From: an uncultured Bacteroidales bacterium
Lineage (GTDB): Bacteria > Bacteroidota > Bacteroidia > Bacteroidales > Paludibacteraceae
Reading direction: 5' to 3'
Length of the DNA stretch: 64,000 nucleotides
Assembly (NCBI GenBank): GCA_900316005.1
Contig: ONBH01000004.1
Location: 1 to 64,000, forward strand
Shown: piece after piece, positions 23,956-33,361 of the stretch
Layout: each line of letters opens with the position of its first letter
Position numbering within the stretch: position 1 is the stretch's first letter
Made by a program: the position numbers and the translations under genes
The notes under the pieces: model-generated
The model's database searches: none
What the model was told of the DNA's origin: nothing
What the model saw: the letters and a program-made list of their open reading frames with translations, nothing else

Positions 23956-26744
23956 ATCGTGGAAAGTACATAGGATTTTGGGTAATCGTATTGGTTGTCA
24001 TGACGGGGTGTTCTACGCAGAAGAACACCGCCGTCTCGCGTGCCTTCCACCAGACCAAGACCTATTACAACATCTACTACAACGGCCGTCTCTCGTACGA
24101 TGAGGGCATCAAACAGATGGACCAGGCTAATAAAGATGACTTTGCCGGCGTGCTGAATCTCTATCCCGTCAGCAATCATCAGGCTGCGCAGTCGGCTGCC
24201 GGAAAGATGGATGTCGCCATCGAGAAATGCCGTAAGTGCATCAAACTCCATTCCATCAAGCAGAAGCCCAAAAAGATTAACCCCAAGAAACGAAGCGATC
24301 CGAAATACCGGGCGTGGTTGGAACAGAAGGAGTTTAACAACAAGATGTACCTGGCATGGATGATGTTGGGGCAGTCTGAGTTCCATAAGGGCGATTTCCT
24401 CGGCTCCGTGGGTACATTCAATTACGTGGCACGCCTCTACGACCAGGATAAAGACCTGGTGGCACAATGCCAATTATGGGTGGCGCGTGCATACGGCGAG
24501 ATGGGATGGCTCTACGAGGCTGAAGACATCCTGCAGAAAGTGAATATCGACGACCTCAAGCGCAAGCATAAGCCCTTCTACTCGGCTGTGATGGCTGATG
24601 TGTTGCTCAAGCAGCAGCGTTACCAAGAGGCGTTGCCCTATGTGCGTGTGGCGTTAGGCGGCGAGAAACGGCGCGGCTACAAAGCACGTTTCACCTATGT
24701 CTATGGGCAACTCCTTCAGGCCGATAAGCAGAACGCCAAGGCCAAGGATGTTTACAAAGAGGTGCTACACCTCAATCCCGCTCCGGACCTCGAGTTCAAT
24801 GCCCGCCTGCATTATGCGGAGCTGGAGGGCGATACCGTCAAGACCGTCAAGAACCTCCGCCGGCAGGCAAAACTATCCAAGAACAAGGATCGCCTCGACC
24901 GAATCTACGGCACTATTGGTAATATATACCTGCAGAAGAACGACACCAATCGCGCCATGTACTATTACCGTCTCGCTATCGAGAAGAGCACCCAGAACGG
25001 CATGGAGAAAGCCGAAGTCCTGGTCAAGGCGGGTGATATAGCGTACGAGCAACGCGACTATGCGTCCGCCTCTGAGATGTATGGCGAGGCTATTCATATC
25101 CTGACGAACACCCACCCCGACTACCTGCGTGTACGCAAACTCAGTGAGGTGCTCGACGAGGTCGTGGTCAATACCCAAGTTGTCAGCCTGCAGGACTCCC
25201 TGCAATATTTGGCAACGCTGAGCGAAGAGGAACAGTTGGCTGTTGCCAACAAACTCATAGAGGACTTGCGCGAGCAGGAACGTCAGGACTCTATCCGTGC
25301 AGCGGAAGAAGCCCGTGCAGCCGAGTTGGGCGACGGCAAGGCTGCGGTCAATACCATGAATATGTTAGGCGCAGCCAAAGGTGCAGCCGAGTGGTATTTC
25401 TATAACACACAGCTGATGAACAACGGCAAACAGGAGTTCCAACGCCTCTGGGGCAGACGACCCCTGGAGGATGACTGGCGCCGCCAGAGCAAGGCAATGT
25501 CGTCTATGGGCGGACTGATGATGCCGGCGGACAACGAGACACCCGTTGACGATGAACTGTTGGCTGAGGCTGACTCCATACCCGCCGACTCCACGCAGAT
25601 GGCGGACAAGCAGGAACTGGAACCCGTTACGGACCCCTATGACCCTGCGTACTACCTGCAGCAGATTCCCAAAACCGAAGAAGACTTTGCGGAGAGCAAT
25701 CGTCAGATAGCTACTGCGCTCATCAACCTCATCGCCATCTATCGCGATAAGGTGGGCAACCAACGCCTCAGCGACGAGGCTTTTGAGGACTACTGCCGCC
25801 GCTTCCCCAACGATACTGCCAACCTCGTGGACCTCTATTATATGCAGTACTTGAGCGCGCTGCGCATGCAGAATGACACGCTCATCACGCATTATCGCGA
25901 CGAGATTATCCGCCTCTTCCCCGGCACGCAGCAGGCACGTATCGTCGGTGACCCGAATTATTTTGAAACCCTGCGCCATACTGCTTTCGTCCAAGACTCA
26001 CTCTATGAGGCTACCTACGAGGCCTTCCGTCGTGCGGATTTCCGAACCGTGAAGCGGAATACCCGTTTTGCCGAGGATAGCCTCAGTCTCAGTCCCCTGA
26101 TGCCGCGTTTCCTCTTCCTGAATGCTATAGCTACAGCTAAGACAGAGGGGCAGACAGCCTTCATTGCCGGCTTGAGGGATATGGTAAGTCGTTATCCCGA
26201 TAGCGAGATGGGGTCTATGGCACGTGATATGCTTGCTCTGATGAATCAGGGTAGCGAGGCGCAAAAGGATAACAGCAGCGTCACGGGCCTTGCCGATAAA
26301 CGCGGCGTGGTAGAAGAAGAGAAAGAGGAAGTACAGACCGACGCTGCCTTCTCCACTGAGCGTCAGGAAGCGTCGTATGTCTTGTTGGTAATGCCCGTCG
26401 AGCATAACGTGAACGATGCTGCGCAGGATACGATGCAGACCTATCGCATGAATCGCTTGCTGTACGAGGTGGCGTTGTTCAACTTCACCCAGTTCCTCAT
26501 CAAGGACTTTGACCTCATGCAGTTGCCTTATCTGACGCATACCGAGTGTGCGTTGCAGGTCACGGGCCTGGAGAGCATGACGGAGGCGGAGTGGTACATC
26601 GGGCTTATTGCTAAGGATCCGGATTTGCAGGCTGCTTTCCGCGAATTGAATGTCACGCCTGTTCCCATCACGGATACCAACTTCAAGCTCGTGAACAATC
26701 CCTTCACCCTGCAGGACTACCTGCAGTTCTTGAACAAGAAGTAG
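23952..26744 (+). CDS. SprE/PorW-like TPR lipoprotein (type IX secretion/gliding)
   Basis: 930 residues. The lipoprotein signal ends VVMTGC (Cys20). The mature start STQKNTAVSRAFHQTKTYYN and the early FNGR/YNGRLSYDEG, basic KKINPKKRSDPKYRAW and WMMLGQ segments resemble SprE/PorW. Tetratricopeptide repeats occupy about 130-420 (for example MYYYRLAIEKS). A long acidic, Ala-rich part follows, ending LQDYLQFLNKK. Family knowledge: SprE/PorW is an outer-membrane-associated lipoprotein needed for type IX secretion. The start codon is created by a heptamer array. No separate promoter is seen, so it may be read from tsaB. Confidence 0.75.
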   Translation: MDRGKYIGFWVIVLVVMTGCSTQKNTAVSRAFHQTKTYYNIYYNGRLSYDEGIKQMDQANKDDFAGVLNLYPVSNHQAAQSAAGKMDVAIEKCRKCIKLHSIKQKPKKINPKKRSDPKYRAWLEQKEFNNKMYLAWMMLGQSEFHKGDFLGSVGTFNYVARLYDQDKDLVAQCQLWVARAYGEMGWLYEAEDILQKVNIDDLKRKHKPFYSAVMADVLLKQQRYQEALPYVRVALGGEKRRGYKARFTYVYGQLLQADKQNAKAKDVYKEVLHLNPAPDLEFNARLHYAELEGDTVKTVKNLRRQAKLSKNKDRLDRIYGTIGNIYLQKNDTNRAMYYYRLAIEKSTQNGMEKAEVLVKAGDIAYEQRDYASASEMYGEAIHILTNTHPDYLRVRKLSEVLDEVVVNTQVVSLQDSLQYLATLSEEEQLAVANKLIEDLREQERQDSIRAAEEARAAELGDGKAAVNTMNMLGAAKGAAEWYFYNTQLMNNGKQEFQRLWGRRPLEDDWRRQSKAMSSMGGLMMPADNETPVDDELLAEADSIPADSTQMADKQELEPVTDPYDPAYYLQQIPKTEEDFAESNRQIATALINLIAIYRDKVGNQRLSDEAFEDYCRRFPNDTANLVDLYYMQYLSALRMQNDTLITHYRDEIIRLFPGTQQARIVGDPNYFETLRHTAFVQDSLYEATYEAFRRADFRTVKRNTRFAEDSLSLSPLMPRFLFLNAIATAKTEGQTAFIAGLRDMVSRYPDSEMGSMARDMLALMNQGSEAQKDNSSVTGLADKRGVVEEEKEEVQTDAAFSTERQEASYVLLVMPVEHNVNDAAQDTMQTYRMNRLLYEVALFNFTQFLIKDFDLMQLPYLTHTECALQVTGLESMTEAEWYIGLIAKDPDLQAAFRELNVTPVPITDTNFKLVNNPFTLQDYLQFLNKK

Positions 26745-26782
26745 CAAACATCATTCTTTGCCAATCGAATCGATTTGCTCAC

Positions 26783-26887
26783 TTATGCATTTGCTACTTG
26801 CACATCTAATTGCAGCGTATTATCATCTGTGCGATAGATAACTACGCCTTCCTCATTTGGGTTGTAGAGTACTATTTCATTTGCCAT
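26783..26887 (-). pseudogene. N-terminal fragment of a RhuM-family protein
   Basis: A 34-codon frame (MANEIVLYNPNEEGVVIYRT...) ends at TAA 26783-26785. The pattern NEIVLY-x(n)-LDVQV matches the N-terminus of RhuM/virulence-type proteins, normally about 300 residues. The diagnostic ETVWL segment is just lost. No promoter or downstream domain is seen, so I read it as a relic of a mobile or defence-associated gene. Confidence 0.5.
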
Positions 26888-26964
26888 AATTCTTTGTTCA
26901 TGCAAAAAAGCGCAAGTTGTAATTTTTTGGCTTTGGCACTAGAACCCAGAACCTATAACCGTGG

Positions 26965-27066
26965 TTCGGGGACCCCAAAAGCTCAACATGAGGTTTTGGG
27001 GAGAGCGGAGGTCTCGGTCGCCCGTCGATTTAGCGTAGCGGTATCGACCATAGCGATCCGAGGACC
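26965..27066 (+). repeat. Composite structured repeat, plus orientation
   Basis: Module 1: GGGGACCCCAAAAG pairs with TTTTGGGG around an inner CTCA/TGAG arm, then GAGCGGAGG. Module 2: TCGGTCGC, then a hairpin GTCGAT/ATCGAC, then GCGATCCGA. A homologous copy in reverse orientation occupies 41890-42008 next to the tmRNA. It lies between a RhuM relic and the 3' end of the next gene. Confidence 0.7.
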
Positions 27067-27073
27067 GAACGCG

Positions 27074-27766
27074 TTACAGGCGGGTGGTGAGGATGGCGGC
27101 TTGGCGGTTGCAGCGGTCGATGGTTTGCTCCAGGTCGTGAATCTGCTTCATGAGCGCAGCCAGGGCATAGGTGTCGCTCAGAGCCTGCTTCTCGTCTTTA
27201 GTCAGGTAATAAACGATAGACGCAGCCGCCTGCACGCGGATACGCTCGTCGCGATTGGCATCCACAAACTGCAGCAGCCTGAGGGCATCATCGCCAAAGA
27301 TAGACATGATCTCGTGTATGCCCTCGGCCTCGAAGGCGTGATTGCTGCCCTCGGCCTCAACGAATAACTCGCCGACGGAGAGTCGGAGTGTCTGCTGGTT
27401 AACCGGTCGCGCGGAATAGACATAACTGCGCAGTATGAGTCGTCGGTCGTCGGCAACCATCGCCTGAATGAAGTTACGCGTGGTGTTGCCCTCGGTGCGG
27501 AGAAGGCGATGGATATAATAACCGCTGTCTTCGTATTTCTCGTTCTTCTCGTAGCGGAACAGTTTCATGAGCGGTTCGACCTGTGGTATGAGTGTCTGCA
27601 GGAGCGAATCGGCGGAGAGTAGGGTCTGCCGGGTGTGGACGAGTTCGATGCTGTCGTTGCGGTGTTTTTCGGCGCGCAGCAGTTCGACTTTCGAGGGTTT
27701 TTTCTGGCAGGCGCAGAATGCGGTCAACAGGAGCGGCAAGATGCCTAAAAATAGGATTTTCTTCAT
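27074..27766 (-). CDS. Lipoprotein of unknown function
   Basis: 230 residues from the ATG at 27766; the frame extends further upstream only through the promoter. The signal is MKKILFLGILPLLLTAFCAC with two possible lipidation cysteines. The mature part is mostly helical, rich in Arg/Glu/Leu, with a predicted coiled-coil end (MKQIHDLEQTIDRC). I recognise no family. It is a single gene read from the promoter at 27786-27818 and is divergent from the abundant TPR lipoprotein. Confidence 0.75.
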   Translation of the reverse strand: MKKILFLGILPLLLTAFCACQKKPSKVELLRAEKHRNDSIELVHTRQTLLSADSLLQTLIPQVEPLMKLFRYEKNEKYEDSGYYIHRLLRTEGNTTRNFIQAMVADDRRLILRSYVYSARPVNQQTLRLSVGELFVEAEGSNHAFEAEGIHEIMSIFGDDALRLLQFVDANRDERIRVQAAASIVYYLTKDEKQALSDTYALAALMKQIHDLEQTIDRCNRQAAILTTRL

Positions 27767-27785
27767 GATTTTGTCAAATTTTGGT

Positions 27786-27818
27786 GCAAAGATACAAACA
27801 AAAAACGAAAATACGAAA
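27786..27818 (-). promoter_or_regulatory. Promoter of the 27074-27766 lipoprotein gene
   Basis: Minus-strand TATCTTTGC (27786-27794) with TTTC 20 nt upstream (27815-27818). Confidence 0.6.
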
Positions 27819-27833
27819 AAAAAATGAAAAAAA

Positions 27834-27866
27834 GTTGCGTAATTGGTTATTTTTTTGTAACTTTGC
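27834..27866 (+). promoter_or_regulatory. Promoter of the TPR lipoprotein gene
   Basis: GTTG 27834-27837 and TAACTTTGC 27858-27866, gap 20 nt. An AT-rich leader of about 70 nt follows. Confidence 0.7.
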
Positions 27867-27940
27867 CGCCGAATTTGGAAAAAATGCAAAAGAAAGTAGC
27901 ATTTAGATTAAAATAAACTATAAAAACCAAAGTGAAAAGT

Positions 27941-29626
27941 ATGAAGAAAAGTTTCTTTTTTCTGACGATGGCGGTTGCATTGCTGCTGGCATCGTGCGGT
28001 GCTCCTGTAGAGCCGAATCAGATTAACGTGAACCCGAGTCCTCTTCAGGTAGTGGGCAACAAGGTTAATGCTGAGATTACCGGCCGTTTCCCTGCCAAGA
28101 AGTTCTCGAAGAAGGCTGTGGTAGTGATTACTCCGGTGCTGAAGTTTGACGGCCGTGAGGTATTGGGCGAGCCCGTGACCTACGTAGGCCAGAAGGTGAA
28201 AGAGAATGGTAACACCGTACTGTACAAGAGCGGTGCCGCTTACAGCCACTCTGTAAGTTTTGATTATGTACCCGAGATGGCTAAGTCGGAGTTGTATCTC
28301 CGCTTTGAGGCCCGCAAAGGTAAGAAGACCGTGGAGATTCCCGACCTGAAGATTGCCGATGGTGTTGTTACGACCGCTAAGTTGGCTCAGGCTCAGGATG
28401 TTCCCTCGCAGGTAACTGCTGACAAGTTCCAACGCGTGATCCAAGAGATGCAAGAGGCTGACATCATGTTCCTCATCCAGCAGGCTAACCTCCGTTCGTC
28501 AGAGACCGGTAGCCAGCAGATGAAAGACCTGCGTGCAGCTATCAAGGATGCCAGCAATGACTCCAAGAAAGAGATTCACAGCCTGGAGGTAGCCGGTTAT
28601 GCCAGCCCGGAAGGTGGCGTAGAGCTGAACACCCGTCTTGCCAAAGAGCGTCAGGCTAACACCCAGCGTTTCCTGCAGGGTCAGATGCGTCAAGACAAGG
28701 TGGCTGCTGACATCATTGCCAACATGACTGCTGAGGACTGGGAAGGTTTCCAGAAAGCCGTTCAGGCCAGCAACTTGCAGGACAAAGACCTGGTACTGCG
28801 TGTGCTGTCGATGTACCAAGACCCCGAAGAGCGTGAGGCTCAGATTAAGAACCTCAGCGTAGCTTACAAGACTATCGCTGATGAGATTCTGCCGGCTCTG
28901 CGCCGCAGCCGTCTGATTCTGACCACCGACATCATCGGTAAGTCAGACGACGAGATCCGCAACTACATGAAGAATGACCCCGCCGCTCTCAACGTAGAGG
29001 AGATGCTGTATGCTGCTACCCTGACCAATGATGCTGCCGAGAAGATGGCTATCTACCGCAAGGTGACCGAGCAGTTCCCCAACGACTACCGCGGATGGAA
29101 CAACCTGGGTATGTGCTATTTCGCTCAGAACAACGTGGCTGAGGCTCGCCGCTGCTACACCAAGGCGCTGGCTATCGAGCCCAACAATGCTGACGTGAAC
29201 TACAACGCCGGTGTTGCCGCTATGGCTGACAACGACCTGAAGAAGGCCGAGGAATACCTGGGCAAGGCTGCCGGTACGAAGGGTGACCTGAATGCCGCTA
29301 TGGGTACGCTGTACACCATGAAGGGTGACTATGCTAAGGCTAAGAGCGCCTACAAGGGTGGTGCCAGCAACAACGCTGCTGTTCAGCAAATCCTGAACGA
29401 GGACTATGCCGGTGCACGCAAGACCCTGGCCGCTGTTCAGAACCCCAACGCTACGACCGCTTACCTGCTGGCTATCGTAGGTGCTCGCACCAACGACCGC
29501 GACGCTGTGTACAACAACATGCGTACTGCCGTTGAGCGTGACGCCAACATGAAGGCTCGTGCCCAGAAGGATATCGAGTTCGCCAAGTTCATGGAGGATG
29601 ACACCTTCCTGGCTATCATCAAGTAA
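27941..29626 (+). CDS. TPR-containing outer-membrane lipoprotein
   Basis: 561 residues from the ATG at 27941 (a GTG at 27932 is possible). The lipobox is LLLASC (Cys19). A beta-rich N-terminal part (about 25-150) is followed by an OmpA-like segment (EVAGYASPEGGVELNTRLAKERA-type, near 220) and tetratricopeptide repeats from about 365 (GWNNLGMCYFAQNNVAEARRCYTKALAIEPNN). The very regular codon choice suggests high expression. The OmpA-like and TPR combination suggests an envelope anchor. It lacks a specific name I can support. Confidence 0.8.
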   Translation: MKKSFFFLTMAVALLLASCGAPVEPNQINVNPSPLQVVGNKVNAEITGRFPAKKFSKKAVVVITPVLKFDGREVLGEPVTYVGQKVKENGNTVLYKSGAAYSHSVSFDYVPEMAKSELYLRFEARKGKKTVEIPDLKIADGVVTTAKLAQAQDVPSQVTADKFQRVIQEMQEADIMFLIQQANLRSSETGSQQMKDLRAAIKDASNDSKKEIHSLEVAGYASPEGGVELNTRLAKERQANTQRFLQGQMRQDKVAADIIANMTAEDWEGFQKAVQASNLQDKDLVLRVLSMYQDPEEREAQIKNLSVAYKTIADEILPALRRSRLILTTDIIGKSDDEIRNYMKNDPAALNVEEMLYAATLTNDAAEKMAIYRKVTEQFPNDYRGWNNLGMCYFAQNNVAEARRCYTKALAIEPNNADVNYNAGVAAMADNDLKKAEEYLGKAAGTKGDLNAAMGTLYTMKGDYAKAKSAYKGGASNNAAVQQILNEDYAGARKTLAAVQNPNATTAYLLAIVGARTNDRDAVYNNMRTAVERDANMKARAQKDIEFAKFMEDDTFLAIIK

Positions 29627-29630
29627 GTAA

Positions 29631-29864
29631 ATGTCTATCCTGTTTCCCAAAGTAAGGAAACCCCGTGAATGGGACTACCGCCCCATTTACTTCGATGAGG
29701 AGAAAGAGGCGCGCAAGCAAAAACTTGCGCGCCTTCATCGCGGTTCGTTCCGCGAGGAACACGAGAAGAATATGTCCGCACAGCGGGCGCGCCAAAAGTC
29801 GAAACTCACGTTCTGGGTGGCGCTGCTGCTGTTGGGACTGCTGTTGTATTATTTCCTACGTTGA
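29631..29864 (+). CDS. Small membrane protein upstream of mutL
   Basis: 77 residues: a basic, Arg/Lys-rich N-terminal part (YRPIYFDEEKEARKQKL) followed by one C-terminal membrane segment (LTFWVALLLLGLLLYYFL). Orthologues of this shape sit before mutL in Bacteroidota, to my knowledge. It starts 4 nt after the lipoprotein stop and ends 9 nt before mutL. The function is unknown. Confidence 0.75.
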   Translation: MSILFPKVRKPREWDYRPIYFDEEKEARKQKLARLHRGSFREEHEKNMSAQRARQKSKLTFWVALLLLGLLLYYFLR

Positions 29865-29873
29865 GCCTGTACC

Positions 29874-31646
29874 ATGGATGTCATTCGTCTCTTGCCCGAT
29901 AGTGTAGCCAACCAGATAGCCGCCGGCGAGGTTATTCAGCGTCCGGCGTCCTGCCTGAAGGAGCTGGTCGAGAACGCGCTGGATGCCGGTGCTACGCACA
30001 TACAGATTATCGTGCGCGATGCCGGCCGTACGCTGCTGCAGGTGATTGACAATGGCGTGGGTATGAGCGAGACGGATGCACGGCTGGCCTTCGAAAGGCA
30101 TGCGACCTCTAAGATCAAGGAGGCTGCCGACCTCTTCCGCCTGCATACCATGGGGTTCCGCGGCGAGGCACTGGCGAGTATCTGCGCCGTGGCGCACGTG
30201 GAGGTCATGACTCGCCGCAAGGAAGACGAAGTAGGTACGCTATTGGAGATAGCAGGGTCCGAGGTGCTGCGTCAGGAACCCATAGCCTGCCCCGTGGGCA
30301 CCAATATCAAGGTGAAGAACCTGTTCTACAACGTGCCTGTCAGGCGTAAGTTCCTCAAGACCGACCAGACCGAGATGCGCAACCTCATTCAGGATTTCTA
30401 CCGCATCGTGTTGGTATGGCCCAAGGTGCAATTTACCTTGGTGCACAACGATGAGATACTGCTGGAACTGCCTGCGGGCAGCGAGAAACAACGTATCGGT
30501 CAGCTCTTCTCGCGTTCGGTTAAGCAAGACTATACGGCTGCTTTCGTGGACCTGAAGGTGGAAACCGAAGCGGTGTCTATCCACGGCTTTGTCGGCAAAC
30601 CCGAATCGGCGAGCAAGCAGCCGCAACAATACCTGTTCGTCAACGGACGCTACATGCGTCATCCCTATTTCCACAAAGCCATACTGACTGCCTACCAGGG
30701 CACCCTGACGGCGGATGCCAATCCCTCGTATTTCGTATATTTTGAGGTAGATCCGGGTACCATTGACGTGAATATCCACCCCACCAAGACGGAGATTAAG
30801 TTCCAAGACGAGCAGATGATTTTCCAGATTCTGCTGGCTGCCGTGCGTGAGTCCTTGGGTAAGTTCAATGTGTCCCCCTCGCTGGATTTTGATGTAGAGG
30901 GTAGGCCTGAGATACCGACTCGCGATAGGAGTTCGCAGCCGTCATTTGCGATGCCCGTCATCAGCAATGAGACGCACTATAACCCCTTCCACAGCCGTCA
31001 GAACGAGGCGCCGCGCGAATGGCAGAAGTTGTACGATGGGCTGCATAAGCCCGAGGCGGAACTCTTTGCCAAAGAGCAAGTCTCAGTACCGACGGGTACG
31101 CCCACGGCGGTAGGAAACCGCTATATCGTACTGCCGGATGGCGACGGACTGATGATCATCCATCGTGTACGTGCACGCGCGTGCGTACTATATGATATAT
31201 ATATGCGTCAGATCAGCGCAGAACAAGGGGTTCGCGAGCAGTTGCTCTTTCCCGATATATGGGACTTGGATGCTGACCAGATCCCCTTGGTGCAGAGCCT
31301 GCAGGAAGACCTGCGGTACTTGGGCTTTGAGTTAGAACAGCTGTCGCCGCTGAGTTTCTCGGTCAATGCCGTGCCGCCGCAACTCAACGGGCAGAATGCC
31401 CTACAGGTGCTGCAGAATATCGTAGCAGATGTCATGGCAACGGGTTCGTCGCTACGCACGGAGTGGCAGAAGAGCATCGCCCTGACGCTGGCCTATAGTG
31501 CCGCCGGTGGACAACAGCCCCTGACGGATAGCGAACAAAAAGAACTGATTGACCAACTTTTCCGGCTTCCTTCGTTCACCCGTACACCCGATGGAAAAAT
31601 CGTTCTTTTGCGTATAAGTGAAGAAGAAATAGCCCGAAAATTTTGA
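29874..31646 (+). CDS. mutL: DNA mismatch repair protein MutL
   Basis: 590 residues. The GHKL ATPase half is intact: ELVENALDAGA, DNGVGM, ATSK and MGFRGEAL in the first 110 residues, then a ribosomal S5-like fold up to about 330. The C-terminal dimerisation domain covers about 400-590. Where many MutL proteins carry the DQHA(X)2E(X)4E endonuclease motif, this one reads HRVRARACVLYDIY (from residue 430), so the nicking site is gone. That stretch is encoded by a 25-bp alternating purine-pyrimidine tract. Confidence 0.92.
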   Translation: MDVIRLLPDSVANQIAAGEVIQRPASCLKELVENALDAGATHIQIIVRDAGRTLLQVIDNGVGMSETDARLAFERHATSKIKEAADLFRLHTMGFRGEALASICAVAHVEVMTRRKEDEVGTLLEIAGSEVLRQEPIACPVGTNIKVKNLFYNVPVRRKFLKTDQTEMRNLIQDFYRIVLVWPKVQFTLVHNDEILLELPAGSEKQRIGQLFSRSVKQDYTAAFVDLKVETEAVSIHGFVGKPESASKQPQQYLFVNGRYMRHPYFHKAILTAYQGTLTADANPSYFVYFEVDPGTIDVNIHPTKTEIKFQDEQMIFQILLAAVRESLGKFNVSPSLDFDVEGRPEIPTRDRSSQPSFAMPVISNETHYNPFHSRQNEAPREWQKLYDGLHKPEAELFAKEQVSVPTGTPTAVGNRYIVLPDGDGLMIIHRVRARACVLYDIYMRQISAEQGVREQLLFPDIWDLDADQIPLVQSLQEDLRYLGFELEQLSPLSFSVNAVPPQLNGQNALQVLQNIVADVMATGSSLRTEWQKSIALTLAYSAAGGQQPLTDSEQKELIDQLFRLPSFTRTPDGKIVLLRISEEEIARKF

Positions 31647-31704
31647 AAAAATAGCATAAAATTGCTATTTTTGCGTTGCAAAAGAACAAATAATGCCAAA
31701 AAAT

Positions 31705-31737
31705 TTGCATAATTCAAAAAAAAGTTGTTACTTTGCA
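31705..31737 (+). promoter_or_regulatory. Promoter of acpP
   Basis: TTTG 31705-31708, then TTACTTTGC 31729-31737 after 20 nt. Confidence 0.7.
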
Positions 31738-31798
31738 GCCTGAATTGTGTGTTAGTACATTTTGAAACGAAAAATATTAACTCTAAAGAATAAAGAAT

Positions 31799-32035
31799 AT
31801 GTCAGACATTGAAGCAAAAGTAAAAGCCATCATCGTTGACAAACTTGGTGTGGAAGAGTCACAAGTAACCCCCGAAGCGAGCTTTGCAGCCGACCTGAAT
31901 GCTGATTCGCTGGACACCGTTGAACTGATTATGGATTTTGAAAAAGAGTTCGGAATCACTATCCCCGATGAGGATACCCAGAAGATTTCGACCGTAGGTG
32001 ACGTCATCGCTTATATCGAGAACGCCAACGCCTAA
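31799..32035 (+). CDS. acpP: Acyl carrier protein
   Basis: 78 residues, strongly acidic. The carrier of growing acyl chains in type II fatty-acid synthesis. The phosphopantetheine attachment site is Ser37 in [12 protein letters not shown]. It is followed by a hairpin terminator-like element and then fabF, the normal arrangement. Confidence 0.97.
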   Translation: MSDIEAKVKAIIVDKLGVEESQVTPEASFAADLNADSLDTVELIMDFEKEFGITIPDEDTQKISTVGDVIAYIENANA

Positions 32036-32055
32036 TCAAGCAAAAATGAAGCAAG

Positions 32056-32090
32056 CGAGTCTGCGACCGATAAGCCGTAGACTCGTTTTT
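32056..32090 (+). terminator. Attenuator-like terminator between acpP and fabF
   Basis: CGAGTCTGCG pairs with CGTAGACTCG (one G:T) and five T follow. With fabF starting 13 nt later and no promoter between, it probably lowers fabF expression relative to acpP. Confidence 0.75.
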
Positions 32091-32102
32091 AGTCTATAAA
32101 AA

Positions 32103-33356
32103 ATGGAAATGAAACGTGTAGTAGTGACAGGCTTGGGTGCCGTCACACCTTTGGGAAATAATGTGCCCGATACCTGGCAGGCGATGAAGGAAGGCCGCAG
32201 CGGTGTTGGTGCGATTACCCTATTTGATGCCACCAACTTCAAGACCCGCTTTGCCGGCGAGGTCAAAGACTTTGATATCACGCAGGTTCTGGACCGCAAG
32301 GAGGTCCGCAAGATGGACCGTTACTCCCAGTTTGCGGTAATGGTGGCTAAGGAGGCGCTTGAGCAGTCGCGCCTGAACCTGCAAGCAGAAGACCCCGAAC
32401 GCATCGGCGTGGTATGGGCTACCGGCATGGGCGGTCTGCAGACGCTGCAAGACGAGTGCGCGGATTATGCGCTGGGCGATGGTACGCCGCGCTTTAGCCC
32501 CTTCTATATACCGAAGGTAATACCCAATATCGGTGCCGCACATATATCCCTGCTGTATGGTTTGAAGGGTCCAAACTTTGCCGTATCGGCAGCCTGCTCC
32601 TCGTCGGGCAGTGCTATAGCTGCTGCGCTGGACTCCATCCGCGTAGGGCGAGCTGACATCATGCTGACCGGTGGCAGCGAAGCGGTCATCACCCCCTTAG
32701 GCGTGGGTGGCTTCAATGCCCTGCGCGCCCTATCGACGCGCAACGACTCGCCCGAGACCGCCAGCCGACCCTTTTCCAAGTCGCGTGACGGATTCGTCAT
32801 GGGCGAGGGTGCCGGTTGTCTGGTGCTGGAGGAGTACGAACATGCGCTGCGTCGCGGCGCGACCATCTATGCCGAGTTGGCGGGAGCAGGTATCAATGCC
32901 GATGCCTATCATATCACGGCTCCTGAACCCGAGGGCAAGGGCGCTATGCGCGTGATGCAGTTGGCGCTGCAGGATGCCGGAATGACACCCGCCGATATTG
33001 ATTATATCAATACCCATGGTACCAGCACGCCGCTGGGCGATGTAGCAGAACTGATGGCTATCAAGCAGGTATGGGGCGAAGACGCCTACCGGCTGAGTAT
33101 CTCGTCCACGAAGTCGATGACCGGTCACCTTATCGGCGCTACCGGCGCCGTGGAGGCAATCGCTTCCATCATGGCGATGCGCGAGGGCATCGTGCCGCCG
33201 ACTATCAACCACGAGGCTGATGATGAGGACGAGAATATCGACTACCGTCTGAACCTCACCTTTAACAAGGCTGAGCATCGCGAACTGCGCGCTGTAATGA
33301 GTAATAACTTCGGTTTTGGCGGACATAATGCCTGCCTGCTCTTTAAGAAAATCTGA
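32103..33356 (+). CDS. fabF: Beta-ketoacyl-ACP synthase II (FabF)
   Basis: 417 residues, thiolase fold. Condenses malonyl-ACP with acyl-ACP in chain elongation. The catalytic triad is Cys165 (AACSSSG), His305 ([11 protein letters not shown]) and His342 (GHLIGATG). C-terminal [10 protein letters not shown] is typical. An ATG at 32103 is used; [12 protein letters not shown] follows. Confidence 0.96.
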   Translation: MEMKRVVVTGLGAVTPLGNNVPDTWQAMKEGRSGVGAITLFDATNFKTRFAGEVKDFDITQVLDRKEVRKMDRYSQFAVMVAKEALEQSRLNLQAEDPERIGVVWATGMGGLQTLQDECADYALGDGTPRFSPFYIPKVIPNIGAAHISLLYGLKGPNFAVSAACSSSGSAIAAALDSIRVGRADIMLTGGSEAVITPLGVGGFNALRALSTRNDSPETASRPFSKSRDGFVMGEGAGCLVLEEYEHALRRGATIYAELAGAGINADAYHITAPEPEGKGAMRVMQLALQDAGMTPADIDYINTHGTSTPLGDVAELMAIKQVWGEDAYRLSISSTKSMTGHLIGATGAVEAIASIMAMREGIVPPTINHEADDEDENIDYRLNLTFNKAEHRELRAVMSNNFGFGGHNACLLFKKI

Positions 33357-33361
33357 TAGCG

